The translations under genes and the position numbers were made by a program. The notes below the pieces were generated by a model. It searched no databases, was not told the origin of the DNA, and worked only from the letters and a program-made list of their open reading frames with translations. From Nocardiopsis listeri (GTDB lineage Bacteria > Actinomycetota > Actinomycetes > Streptosporangiales > Streptosporangiaceae), in contig NZ_DYZD01000053.1 of the NCBI RefSeq assembly GCF_020741345.1, positions 19,723-83,722 of the forward strand: 64,000 nt of DNA. Reading direction: 5' to 3'. Of this stretch, positions 34,384-43,101 are shown in pieces (position 1 is the first letter of the stretch; each line of letters begins with the position of its first letter).

Positions 34384-34878
34384 ATGATGATTCGTACCGC
34401 ACTGTCCACCGAGCACGACGTGATCGGGGAACTGAGGGTTCGGTCCTACCTGGGGCAGGGCCTGCTGGACGCCGGCCCTTCCTACGCCGAAACCCTGCGT
34501 GAACTGGGGTGGGACGCCCCGGACGAGGTCATGGCGGCCGTGGACGGCGACACCGTACTGGGCACGGTCGTGTACGTGCCGTGGGGACCGCGCTGCGAGG
34601 TGGCGCGAGGGCCGCGGGAGGCCGAGATCCGGGCCTTCGCCGTCGCTCCCGAGGCCCAACGCCGCGGAGTCGGCTCCACCCTGGTCAAGGCCGTGATCGA
34701 ACGCGCCGAACGTGACGGGCTCGATCGCCTGGTGTTGTCCACCCAGCAGATCATGAGCGGTGCCCGGCGGCTGTACGAGGCTCACGGGTTCACCCGGTTG
34801 CCGGAGCGCGACTGGTCACCCGTCCCCGGGGTGGACCTCCTCGTCTACTCCCGGAACCTGAGGGATCGAGCGATCTGA
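34384..34878 (+). CDS. GNAT-family N-acetyltransferase
   Basis: 164 residues. EIRAFAVAPEAQRRGVGSTL is the acetyl-CoA loop (motif A, Q/RxxGxG/A), followed by VKAVIERAERDGLDRLVLST and ARRLYEAHGFTRLPERDW (motif B). It transfers an acetyl group from acetyl-CoA to an unknown amine. Two tandem ATGs (34384 and 34387) are possible, with no clear ribosome site. The stop overlaps what appears to be the mutated start of the amidase remnant, so the two were probably an operon. Confidence 0.88.
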   Translation: MMIRTALSTEHDVIGELRVRSYLGQGLLDAGPSYAETLRELGWDAPDEVMAAVDGDTVLGTVVYVPWGPRCEVARGPREAEIRAFAVAPEAQRRGVGSTLVKAVIERAERDGLDRLVLSTQQIMSGARRLYEAHGFTRLPERDWSPVPGVDLLVYSRNLRDRAI

Positions 34879-35247
34879 GCCCCGACGAGTACGCCGAACC
34901 GGACGTCACCGCCCTGGTGGCGGAACTACGGGCCGGGGAGGTCTCACTCGCGGAGGTGGAGCCGGCGGCCAGGGAGGTCTTGGCCCGGGCCCACACCGAA
35001 CTCAACGCCCTGCCCCGGCCGTTGTTCGAACAGGCGCTGTCCCACGACTTCGACCGACCCCAACCGGAGTGTCTGCCGAAAATCAGGAGGTCATGGCCCG
35101 TTTTCGCAAGGCGGGTCTGCTGGCGCCGGGGCAGAGCACCGCACCGGAACCGGGGTGAGCTTCGCTGCCGAGTCGGTGACTTACGGGCACGCCCGCAACC
35201 CATGGGACCTGGGGCGTGGGGTCGGTGGATCCGGTGGTGGAGCGTAG
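34875..35247 (+). pseudogene. Decayed amidase (amidase-signature family)
   Basis: Amidase similarity runs through three frames: SPDEYAEPDVTALVAELRAG and EVSLAEVEPAAREVLARAHT then LNALPRPLFEQAL in one frame; MARFRKAGLLAPGQSTAPEP in the next (from 35093); and VSFAAESVTYGHARNPWDLG then GVGGSGGGA in the third, where GGSGGGA is the family's Ser-containing signature. A stop follows at 35245, and about 300 C-terminal residues are absent. Residues between the first two segments are deleted. The first codon is CTG in CTGAGC, where an ATGA overlap with the acetyltransferase stop would be expected, which suggests the start codon was also lost. Confidence 0.8.
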
Positions 35248-35273
35248 CGGGGCTCTCCACGTCCTCCGGCGGG

Positions 35274-36749
35274 TCAGTGACTCGACTCCGACTCCCAGTG
35301 CGGACTCGACTCCATGTAGGGCTGATCTTCGGTTTCGAAGGGGAACCCGTACCCATCGTCGGCTCCGTAGGAAGACGCGTCCTCATCGGCGAAGTCGAAG
35401 CAGGACTCGTCCTCGAACCGGTCCACGCCGGCTCTGGCGAAGGGCGACGGTGAGGGATCACAAGATTGCGAGGAGTCGACCCGCCGCACGGCATCGGCCA
35501 AGAGCGAGTCCTGGCCTGCGCACTCCAGAACGGTGCCGCCCCGAGGGCGCTCGGTCACGCGACGAACGAAGTCCTCGGGATCCTCCGGCGCCAATCCGGC
35601 GGCGAGAAGCCCACGGGCGGCCTCGGACGGTTCCCGGCCCGCCAACCACTGATCCAGCAGGGGCTCGATGTCGATCGGTCGAGCCGTCGCCGCCAGCTCC
35701 AGGAGTTCGGTGGGGCTCAGCCCCGGGGCCGGTGGGGTGCCGGGCACCTCGACCCCGCAGGCCCTCAGTCGGCGGGCCACACAGTGGTCGCCCAGACCCG
35801 TGATCAGGTACCGACCGTCACCTGTCGGCACGACCGCTCCCAGTTCGGTCAGGACCTCCAACACCCGGGGCAGACACGACTTCGGGTTCGGTTCGGCGCA
35901 CACGTGGACCAGATCGTCCAAAGACAGGGCCCTTCCGGTGAGGAAGAGTTCGCCGAGCACCAGGAAGGGTGTGGCCCCGGGCCGGGCGGTCATGGTGGAC
36001 AGGGCATCGGCCCAGGCGTCGGCGACCGCGCCCGGGGTCTCTTCGACCCATGCGTGCGCCGCCGGCCCGGGGCGGGCGTGCAGGTAATCGGTGCGCACCA
36101 GCCCTGCGGCACGGGCGACGGTGAACAGGAACGGGATCTCGTCGGAGCGAACGTCCAGGGCCCGGGCCGCCTCGGCGGTGTCGTTCTCACCGAGAGCGTC
36201 GTGTTCGGTGTAGGGACGGAGCAGCACCTGGGGATCCATCCACGCGGACAGCCGTGCGGCCAGGTGCAGGGTGGGACAAGCTCCGGCGCGGATGTCCAGG
36301 TCGGCCACGGGTGTGGGCAGGTGGGGGCGCGGAGGTTCGGGGCTCTCGGTCTCCCCGTACCCCAGGCGTTCCAGGAGAGGAACGGCGATCTCCGGTGGTG
36401 CCTCGGAGTCCGGTGGCGCGTGATCCGGTCGGGTCAGGTCCACGTTCTCGATCGCCGCGCGCAGCCGGCGCGGGGTCTCCATCGATATCAGGCGTGCGTC
36501 GGTGACCAGGTGGTCGCACCAGCTGAGCCAGGTCTCGCGGAACAGTTCGGGCAACCGGTCACGGTGACGGACCAGGGCGGCCACCTCGTGGACGTCGTCC
36601 ACGGTCCAGTCGCCGGGATCGGTGGCGCCCACGTCCTGATGGGCGCTGAGCAGGAGCACCAGTGCCTCGATGTGCAGGGTGGGGGGTTCCTCGACGGTTT
36701 GCGCCCAGTCGAGGCAGGCGGAGATGGCGGGGAGAAGGCGCTCAGTCAT
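35274..36749 (-). CDS. Lineage-specific family member D, unknown function
   Basis: 491 residues from ATG 36749, with GGGTGAAG seven bases upstream. A unique N-terminal 180 residues (RLLPAISACLDWAQTVEEPP) precede the family core: LHLAARLSAWMDPQVLLRPY, ALDVRSDEIPFLFTVARAAG then LVRTDYLH, and the wing-like LITGLGDHCVARRLRACGVE. The last 50 residues are acidic and aromatic (DESCFDFADEDASSYGADDG). Order of blocks matches member C. No catalytic motif, signal peptide or membrane segment is seen. Confidence 0.72.
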   Translation of the reverse strand: MTERLLPAISACLDWAQTVEEPPTLHIEALVLLLSAHQDVGATDPGDWTVDDVHEVAALVRHRDRLPELFRETWLSWCDHLVTDARLISMETPRRLRAAIENVDLTRPDHAPPDSEAPPEIAVPLLERLGYGETESPEPPRPHLPTPVADLDIRAGACPTLHLAARLSAWMDPQVLLRPYTEHDALGENDTAEAARALDVRSDEIPFLFTVARAAGLVRTDYLHARPGPAAHAWVEETPGAVADAWADALSTMTARPGATPFLVLGELFLTGRALSLDDLVHVCAEPNPKSCLPRVLEVLTELGAVVPTGDGRYLITGLGDHCVARRLRACGVEVPGTPPAPGLSPTELLELAATARPIDIEPLLDQWLAGREPSEAARGLLAAGLAPEDPEDFVRRVTERPRGGTVLECAGQDSLLADAVRRVDSSQSCDPSPSPFARAGVDRFEDESCFDFADEDASSYGADDGYGFPFETEDQPYMESSPHWESESSH

Positions 36750-37276
36750 CAAATCTTCACCCAAAGTGACGGTGGTGGCCGAAACGGCATCAGACTAGCC
36801 GCACGTGGGGGTCTCGCACGGAGAAACGCGGAAACCGGCCCCGCTCCGTGCGCCCGGCGTGCCTGTTCGGACGGCCGCCCCGGTTCACGGGAAGCGGTTC
36901 GCCATTCCTCGGGGTTGTGGACCGTCATAACGAAGGCGGGTGAAAACCCTGAAAAGGGAGACGAAAGATCCTGGTTCGGGACGTGAGTACGAAAGGGATC
37001 GCTACCGCGTTCCGAGGTTGGACGATCATCGTCGCGCCGGCCGGTATCGGCCATGATCCGGAGTTCATCGGTCGGGGTGCCGTCGATGTCCTGTCGCGGC
37101 CCGTTGCAGGATGAATCCGGACGGACCGGACGTAAAGGACAGGTTGGCGCTACCAGAAGGCGTGGAGGGACTACCCGCCGGTGAGGTTTGTTGATACCCC
37201 ACGAGAGTACGTATTCCGGTAAATGCGATGATCAATCGTATTTCGCGCGTGCCCTCACCACAGGAGGACCCCCGGC
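36750..37276. other. Intergenic region upstream of fxsB
   Basis: About 527 bp without a supported gene. It separates divergent member D and fxsB. AT content rises in the last 100 bp before fxsB, where the promoter must lie, but I cannot pick a convincing -35/-10 pair. Confidence 0.45.
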
Positions 37277-38494
37277 GTGACAAGGAGTACCGGATCGGAA
37301 AGACCCACCGAATGGCCCGAAGGCATGGACGTCGACGAACTCCTCGGCCAGGGCTGGCGCCCCACACCCTTTCGCGAGTTCATCCTCAAGATCCACAGTC
37401 GCTGCAACCTCGCCTGCGACTACTGCTACATGTACGAGATGGCCGACCAGGGCTGGCGCTCCCAACCCAGACGCATGGCCAAGCCCACCGTCGACCGGGT
37501 CGCCGAACGCATAGCCGAACACGCTCGTGCCCACGGCCGTGACCGTGTCGACGTCGTCCTACACGGCGGCGAACCCCTGCTTGTGGGGCCCGACCACCTG
37601 AGGTACGTCGCCGAGTCGCTGCGCAAGACCTGCGACCCCGACGTACAGGTCGTCCTGCGCATGCAGACCAACGGCGTGCTCATCGACCGGCACTACCTCG
37701 ACCTGTTCGAGGAGTTCGGCATCCGAGTCGGTGTCAGCATCGACGGTGCGTGCGAGGACCACGACCGGCACCGCACCCGCGCCAACGGACGCGGCAGCCA
37801 CGCCGAGGTCCAGGCCGGCATCGAACGCCTCAACACCCGCGACCGCCGACTGCTGTCCGGACTGCTCACCACCGTCGACCTAGAGTCGGACCCCGTCGCC
37901 ACCTTCGAGCACCTGATCGGATACGACCCGCCCGGCATCGACTTCCTTCTGCCGCACGGTCACTGGGACGAGCCGCCACCGGGTTGGTCGCCCACCGAAC
38001 CCCACTACGGACGCTGGATGGCCGCGGTGTTCGACCGTTGGTACGGCGCACCCGAACGCGAGACCAACGTCCGCATGTTCAACGAGATCATCCGCCTGAT
38101 CCTGGGCGGCCCCTCCCGAGCCGAGAGCATCGGGCTCTCACCGGCCGCTCTGGTGGTGGTGGAAACCGATGGGAGCGTTGAACAGGTCGACAGCCTCAAG
38201 TCCGCCTTCGAGGGGGCCGCCCACACCCCCCTGCACACCTTCACCCACCCCTTCGAGGACGCCCTCTACCTGCCCTCGGTCGCCGCCCGCCAGATCGGCG
38301 CCCGTGCCCTGAGCCCCACCTGTGCCGACTGCCCACTGGCCAAGGTGTGCGGCGGTGGGCTCTACCCGCACCGCTACCGCTCCGGCCACGGTTTCCTCAA
38401 CCCCTCGGTCTACTGCGCCGACCTCTACCACCTGATCACCCACATCCACCGGACCGTGGCCGCCGACGTGGCCCGTATCAGGAAGGAACTCTAG
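37277..38494 (+). CDS. fxsB: FxsB-family radical SAM/SPASM peptide maturase
   Basis: 405 residues from GTG 37277, preceded by AGGAGG. The radical SAM cluster motif is CNLACDYCYMYEMADQGW (CxxxCxxC). HGGEPLLVGPDHLRYVAES and MQTNGVLIDRHYLDLFEEFG follow. The C-terminal SPASM region has CADCPLAKVCGGGLYPHRYR and a final NPSVYCADLYHLI. This layout is that of FxsB, the maturase of FXSXX-COOH systems; enzymes of this group make three-residue cyclophanes by linking an aromatic ring to a side chain two residues on. The likely substrate is the precursor at 42676. It is followed without gap by the HExxH gene. Confidence 0.9.
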   Translation: MTRSTGSERPTEWPEGMDVDELLGQGWRPTPFREFILKIHSRCNLACDYCYMYEMADQGWRSQPRRMAKPTVDRVAERIAEHARAHGRDRVDVVLHGGEPLLVGPDHLRYVAESLRKTCDPDVQVVLRMQTNGVLIDRHYLDLFEEFGIRVGVSIDGACEDHDRHRTRANGRGSHAEVQAGIERLNTRDRRLLSGLLTTVDLESDPVATFEHLIGYDPPGIDFLLPHGHWDEPPPGWSPTEPHYGRWMAAVFDRWYGAPERETNVRMFNEIIRLILGGPSRAESIGLSPAALVVVETDGSVEQVDSLKSAFEGAAHTPLHTFTHPFEDALYLPSVAARQIGARALSPTCADCPLAKVCGGGLYPHRYRSGHGFLNPSVYCADLYHLITHIHRTVAADVARIRKEL

Positions 38495-39808
38495 ATGCCG
38501 GGATCGGTCCCCGACCCGCTGTTCGACGACCTGGCCCGAGGAGCAGGCGGGCGGGCCGCCGCCGCCCACCTGTGCTCCGCGCAGTACGGCAAACACCTGC
38601 TCCTGCTGCGCCGTGTCGTGGACGTCGCCCACGAGACGGGACACCCCGGGGCCGACCGTGCTCGAGACGCCTACGAACTGCTGGCCCGCGCCCAACAGCA
38701 CGCGCCCGATCCGGTAGCGCGGGTGTTGCGCGCCCCCACCGTCGGGGTGTGGGCACGCCGTACCGCCCTGGCCCTGGCCGGTCACCGCACCGAACCCGCC
38801 CGGGTCGGGGTGCTGTCCGCGCTCGCCGCGGCCGCGGCCCTGCGCGCCGGAGTTGACGCCCTCGTCGAGATCCCCTTGGACGGCCCGACCGCTCCACTGC
38901 CCTTCCTGGGGCGCGCTCTGGTCGGCGAGGCGCCCTCCGCGCTGGTGGAGATCGTCGACGGACGGGCCACCATCGGAGTGGCGGGCCGGCCCGAGGTGGA
39001 GGTCCCCGAGGACCCGCACGAGGACGCCCCCGGATGGCACGCCCTGCGACGACTCGCCGCCCAACACCGGGGGCGGCGGCTCGAACTGCTCCTGGACGAC
39101 CAGGACCCGGACCGCATGCCCGGCACCGATCTGGTCGCTCGGCGTCTGGACGCGGAGGAACTGCGTTGGTGGCGGCGTAACCTGCAACAGGCCTGGGAGT
39201 CACTGGTGGACCACCACTGGACCATCGCGGAGGAGACGTCCGCCATCGTCATCACGCTCACCCCCATCACCGCACCGGGCGGCAAGGTGCACACCAGCGC
39301 CACGGCCCGGCACGCCTTCGGGAACCTGGGGCTGTCCCGTCCCATCGGCCCGGTGCCGTTCGCGCTCACCTTCGCGCACGAGGTACAGCACGCCAAGCTC
39401 ACCGCCCTGCTCGACCTGGTCGAACTCACCCTGCCCGAGGACGGGAGTCGCTACTACGCGCCCTGGCGACCCGACCCCCGCCCCGCCTCCGGACTGCTCC
39501 AGGGTGTCTACGCCCATCTGGGCGTGGCCGGGTTCTGGCGTCGACACCGGCATGTCACCGAGGGGGAGGAAGCACGTCGCGCCCACGTGGACTTCGCGCA
39601 CTGGCGCCGCTCCACGGTCGACGCGGCCCGTGCCTTGGCCGACTCGGGGCGGCTCACCACCGAGGGCAAGCGCTTTCTGGCACTGACCGACCACACCCTG
39701 CGGGAGTGGTTGGACGAGCCGGTCCCGGACCCGGCCGAACGCGCCGCGCTGGACGCGGCCCGCCGCCACCTGGACCGGTGGCGCGCCCGCAACGGGACCC
39801 CGGGCTGA
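38495..39808 (+). CDS. HExxH-motif peptide-modification protein (aKG-type beta-hydroxylase family)
   Basis: 437 residues. The ATG follows the fxsB stop directly, with AGGAAGGA inside the end of fxsB as ribosome site, so the two are co-translated. The family motif is intact: VPFALTFAHEVQHAKLTALL gives HEVQH, and a second conserved block GLLQGVYAHLGVAGFWRRHR follows. Related proteins are described as oxoglutarate-dependent beta-hydroxylases of ribosomal peptides. In some FXS loci this domain is fused to FxsB in an inactivated form; here it is separate with all motif residues kept. It probably acts on the same precursor as FxsB. Confidence 0.85.
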   Translation: MPGSVPDPLFDDLARGAGGRAAAAHLCSAQYGKHLLLLRRVVDVAHETGHPGADRARDAYELLARAQQHAPDPVARVLRAPTVGVWARRTALALAGHRTEPARVGVLSALAAAAALRAGVDALVEIPLDGPTAPLPFLGRALVGEAPSALVEIVDGRATIGVAGRPEVEVPEDPHEDAPGWHALRRLAAQHRGRRLELLLDDQDPDRMPGTDLVARRLDAEELRWWRRNLQQAWESLVDHHWTIAEETSAIVITLTPITAPGGKVHTSATARHAFGNLGLSRPIGPVPFALTFAHEVQHAKLTALLDLVELTLPEDGSRYYAPWRPDPRPASGLLQGVYAHLGVAGFWRRHRHVTEGEEARRAHVDFAHWRRSTVDAARALADSGRLTTEGKRFLALTDHTLREWLDEPVPDPAERAALDAARRHLDRWRARNGTPG

Positions 39809-39860
39809 GCCCCGAGGTCCCGCCGACGCACGATTCCTCACAGCGCGTGGTGCGCCGATC

Positions 39861-42416
39861 TCACAGCAGGGGCGGGTCGAAATCTGCGACCAGTCGGCGG
39901 TTCTCCTCGCACGCGCCGGTGAAGGGGTGTTCACGGCCCAGGGCCCGCACATAGGCGTCGTAGGTGTGGTCGGACAGTTCCTTGGCCTCCGTCGACTTCT
40001 TCTCGGCCCGCAGGTCCAACACCAGGTTGGAGGCGCAGGCCAGGCTGCTGGGGTGTTCCTCTCCCACCAACGCGCGGTAGCGGCGCAGTGTCCCTTGGCC
40101 GAGGCGGGCCGCGTTGTCGGTGTCGCCCAACGCGGCCAGGTCGCCGGCCAGGTTGGTGGCGGCGGCCAGTGTGTAGTGGTGGTTGCGGCCCAGGCGAGCC
40201 TCCAAGGCGATCAGCGCGCTCTCGTTCATCGACCTGGCCCGCTCCGGATCGCCCAACAGCCGGTACAGAAGCGCCACGTTGCTGGTGCAGCCGTGCTTGT
40301 AGGGGTGGTCATGGCCATAGGCCTGGGCGTAGCGAACGTCGGTGTCCTCGGCCAGTTCCAGCGCGCCGTCCAGCTCCCCGGTCATCCGCCACAGGTTGGC
40401 CAGGCACATCGCCGCGGCCAGGGTGCTGGGGTGGTGGATACCGTGCAGACGCAGGTAGCGGGAGTGCGCGTCCTGTCCCAGGTCGAGGGCCTCCTCGACC
40501 TCACCGGACAGACGGCGGGCGATGGCCAGGTCCACCTGGGTGCGCAGGGTACGGGGGTCCTCCACCCCCAATTGGTCGCGGCCGTAGGCCAGGGCGTCTT
40601 CACCCAGGTCGCACGCTTCCGTGTAGTCCCCGGACAGACGTACGGCCTGCGCCAGCGCGTTCCAGTAGGCGAGCAGAACGGGCGATCCCCCGGACGGGCC
40701 GACCCGCTTGAACAACATGTAGGAACGTTCGTGCCTGGCCTGGGAGCCACCGAAGTCGCTGGTCAACGCGTGGTCCAGGGCGAGGTTGTTCAGGGCCCGC
40801 AGGGTCGCGGGGTCGTTGGGCCCGAACGCCTCCTCGTACTGGCGCAGTACCTCCTCATCGTGTTCGCGGGCCTTCCAGAAGTCACCGCGGGCACGGTAGT
40901 CGGCGCCGCGCCCGGAGAGCACCGACAGCGTGTCGGAGTGGTTCGCGCCCAGGATCCGCGTCATGGAGGGCAGGATCGCCCGGTTGATGTCCTGGGCCTC
41001 GGTGAACCGTCCCAGATCGCGCAGCCGGTTGGCGTACTTGGCCTGGGCCCGCAGTACGTGCGGGTCCTCGTTGCCCGAGTCGGAGCTCCACTTCTCGATG
41101 AATCCCTGTGCGTGCTCGCTCGCGGTCTCGTAGTTGCCCGAGGTGTACAGGAAGTCGAGCATGTTCAACCCGAACTCCCGTACCTCCGGGATGGTGGACT
41201 CGGCGACCCGGGCCGGACGCATGTGGGAGAGCAACTCCAGGTAGCGGGTCTGGGAGGAGACGTCGGTGAAGTTCTTGGGGGCGGCGGCGCTGAGCAACGA
41301 CCACACCTCCAGGCGGATGTCCTCCTGGGTCTGTTCGTCCAGCTCCTCGCGCACCAGCGCCTGGATCAGCCGGTGCACCTGGACGGTGCGGTTGGAGTTG
41401 TCCAGACGGACCAGCGCGTATCGTCCCAACTGACCGATGGCCTTGCTGAGGCGGATCGGGTCGGACATCAGCTGTGCCATCTCCGGGCGCACCCTGCCCT
41501 CGTCCACGGGGAAGAAGAGGTCGCGTGGGATCGGCTCGGGACCGAAGAAGGCGCAGCACCGCAGGAGTTCCATAGCCTCGGGCAGGTTCTCCTGCAGTTT
41601 GGCCACCGACAACTGCCAGGCGGCCGTCATGGGCTGGGGATATTCGGGCGGCTTGCCCTCCCGGAGCAGGGGCCCGGTCCGTTCCGACAACAACCCCAGG
41701 TACTCCCTGACCGACATCCCGGTCTCGGATTGCAGGGCGCCCGCCTGCTCCAGAGCCAGGGGCAGATGCCCCAGCGCCTCGGCCAGCTCGGTGGCCTCCT
41801 CGCCGCTGATGCCCCGAGGGATGCGCTTTTTGAGGAACTCCACGCTCTCGTGCTCGGCGAAAACGTTCACAGGGACGGTCTCGGCGACCCCGCCCCACCG
41901 GTGGTTGCGCGTGGTGATCAGGACGTGTCCGGGCCCTTGGGGGATGACGTCGTTGAGCTCCTCGGGCTCATCGGCGTTGTCGAAGACGAGCAACCATCGG
42001 GAGTAGGGTTCGCCTTTGCGCAACGCCTCCAGGACCCCGTTGGCGGCCTCCTCCACCCCGGTGACGGCGGGCCCGGGCAGGTCCAGGTGCGGCGCCAGGT
42101 GGGCCAGTGAGGAACGGACCAGGCCGGGCTGGTCGGCCATCACCCACCACACCAGGTCGTACTCGTCCCGGAACCGGTGCGCGTACTCCACCGCCATGAG
42201 GGTCTTGCCCACGCCGCCGTACCCGTGAAGGGTCCGGGGCACCACCGGCTCGGGGGTGGGTACGACCGCGGTCACCTGGCTGAGCAGTCCGGCGCGTAGT
42301 TCGTTGAGCTGGTCGGTGCGTCCGGTGAAGTTCTTGTGGCGCGGTGGAACCCTGCCCCACACCTCCGGGAATCGGCTCCTGCCCTGGCCGGGAAAACGCC
42401 CCTGGGAAGTGGTCAC
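39861..42416 (-). CDS. fxsT: FxsT-like NB-ARC/TPR protein
   Basis: 851 residues from a GTG preceded by ACGGAGGAAACCGA. The order is a short N-terminal segment (PPRHKNFTGRTDQLNELR), P-loop GYGGVGKTLMAVEYA, Walker B LLVFDNADEPEELNDVIP, the GHVLITTRN sensor, GLPLA-like GHLPLALEQAGAL, then from about residue 420 a long array of kinesin-light-chain-type TPRs (ALNNLALDHAL, TNLAGDLAALGDTDNAARLG). FXSXX loci carry a TPR/NB-ARC partner of this type, called FxsT. STAND ATPases act as signal-triggered switches; the trigger is unknown. It is convergent with the fxsB pair and divergent from the precursor gene. Confidence 0.85.
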   Translation of the reverse strand: MTTSQGRFPGQGRSRFPEVWGRVPPRHKNFTGRTDQLNELRAGLLSQVTAVVPTPEPVVPRTLHGYGGVGKTLMAVEYAHRFRDEYDLVWWVMADQPGLVRSSLAHLAPHLDLPGPAVTGVEEAANGVLEALRKGEPYSRWLLVFDNADEPEELNDVIPQGPGHVLITTRNHRWGGVAETVPVNVFAEHESVEFLKKRIPRGISGEEATELAEALGHLPLALEQAGALQSETGMSVREYLGLLSERTGPLLREGKPPEYPQPMTAAWQLSVAKLQENLPEAMELLRCCAFFGPEPIPRDLFFPVDEGRVRPEMAQLMSDPIRLSKAIGQLGRYALVRLDNSNRTVQVHRLIQALVREELDEQTQEDIRLEVWSLLSAAAPKNFTDVSSQTRYLELLSHMRPARVAESTIPEVREFGLNMLDFLYTSGNYETASEHAQGFIEKWSSDSGNEDPHVLRAQAKYANRLRDLGRFTEAQDINRAILPSMTRILGANHSDTLSVLSGRGADYRARGDFWKAREHDEEVLRQYEEAFGPNDPATLRALNNLALDHALTSDFGGSQARHERSYMLFKRVGPSGGSPVLLAYWNALAQAVRLSGDYTEACDLGEDALAYGRDQLGVEDPRTLRTQVDLAIARRLSGEVEEALDLGQDAHSRYLRLHGIHHPSTLAAAMCLANLWRMTGELDGALELAEDTDVRYAQAYGHDHPYKHGCTSNVALLYRLLGDPERARSMNESALIALEARLGRNHHYTLAAATNLAGDLAALGDTDNAARLGQGTLRRYRALVGEEHPSSLACASNLVLDLRAEKKSTEAKELSDHTYDAYVRALGREHPFTGACEENRRLVADFDPPLL

Positions 42417-42675
42417 TCGGTTTCCTCCGTTTTCACATAGGCCTCACCAGGTTCCCTATTTCTCGCCCTGTGGAAAAGCCCTGGTGTTGTGTTGTGTCGT
42501 TGGAAGTCGTTCGGGAATCATGTGCGAAAACTCAGCGTAGGCGATGATGTTAGCCGGCGACAGGTGTGTGGTAAGAACTCCCTACGACAACCGGTTCGAA
42601 TGATCACGTGAAAGGGCGGTACCCACCGTCCTTTCACGGTGGGCTGTCGAAAGGCGGCGACACGGAGGGAAGGAC

Positions 42676-42849
42676 ATGGCGGAACACGAGTTCGGCGGCG
42701 GCACCGCCCTGGTCGACGTCGGCGGGCTGTCCCTGCACGACCTCGACGGAATCGGGGGTTCGGTGATCGCGGAGGCCCTGCGCTCGGTACTCGACCCGAG
42801 GGAGGCCGGCGCCGAGGTGGTCGCCGGGTTCGTCAACGACCCCGAATGA
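42676..42849 (+). CDS. fxsA: FxsA-type RiPP precursor with FVNDPE tail
   Basis: 57 residues, not in the ORF track: MAEHEFGGGTALVDVGGLSL, HDLDGIGGSVIAEALRSVLD, PREAGAEVVAGFVNDPE. The ATG follows GGAGGGAAGGAC. The layout (L.DV..LSL.DLD, then LR.VLDP, then VAGF near the C terminus) matches FXSXX-COOH precursors. The usual F-x-S-x-x end is replaced by F-V-N-D-P-E, so the residue two after Phe is Asn. The Phe is the only aromatic near the C terminus, making FVN the obvious cyclophane site and Asn or Asp candidates for hydroxylation (inference). Divergent from fxsT. Confidence 0.82.
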   Translation: MAEHEFGGGTALVDVGGLSLHDLDGIGGSVIAEALRSVLDPREAGAEVVAGFVNDPE

Positions 42850-43101
42850 GAAAACGGGATGTCGATCGCGGGCTCGGACACCATCCGTGCCCGTTGTCGT
42901 CACCCGTTCGACAACCATGATTATGTCGCGCTCGTGTTGGGCAAGTTCTCCAGAGAAGCGCGGACACGTTCCATGTTCGGATGCAGCCTGAAAGCCACAG
43001 GAATATCTCCGGGGCTCGAAAGGGTGCCTGGTTCGTGACACTATGGACAGCGCTGTTTCGCGCCAGAACCGTCCTTGTTCTCGCCGGCCGGGAGCCGTTC
43101 C

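Noticed and set aside
39927-42110. 727-codon plus-strand ORF over fxsT
   Set aside because: Antisense shadow of the NB-ARC/TPR gene, whose P-loop and repeats are unmistakable.
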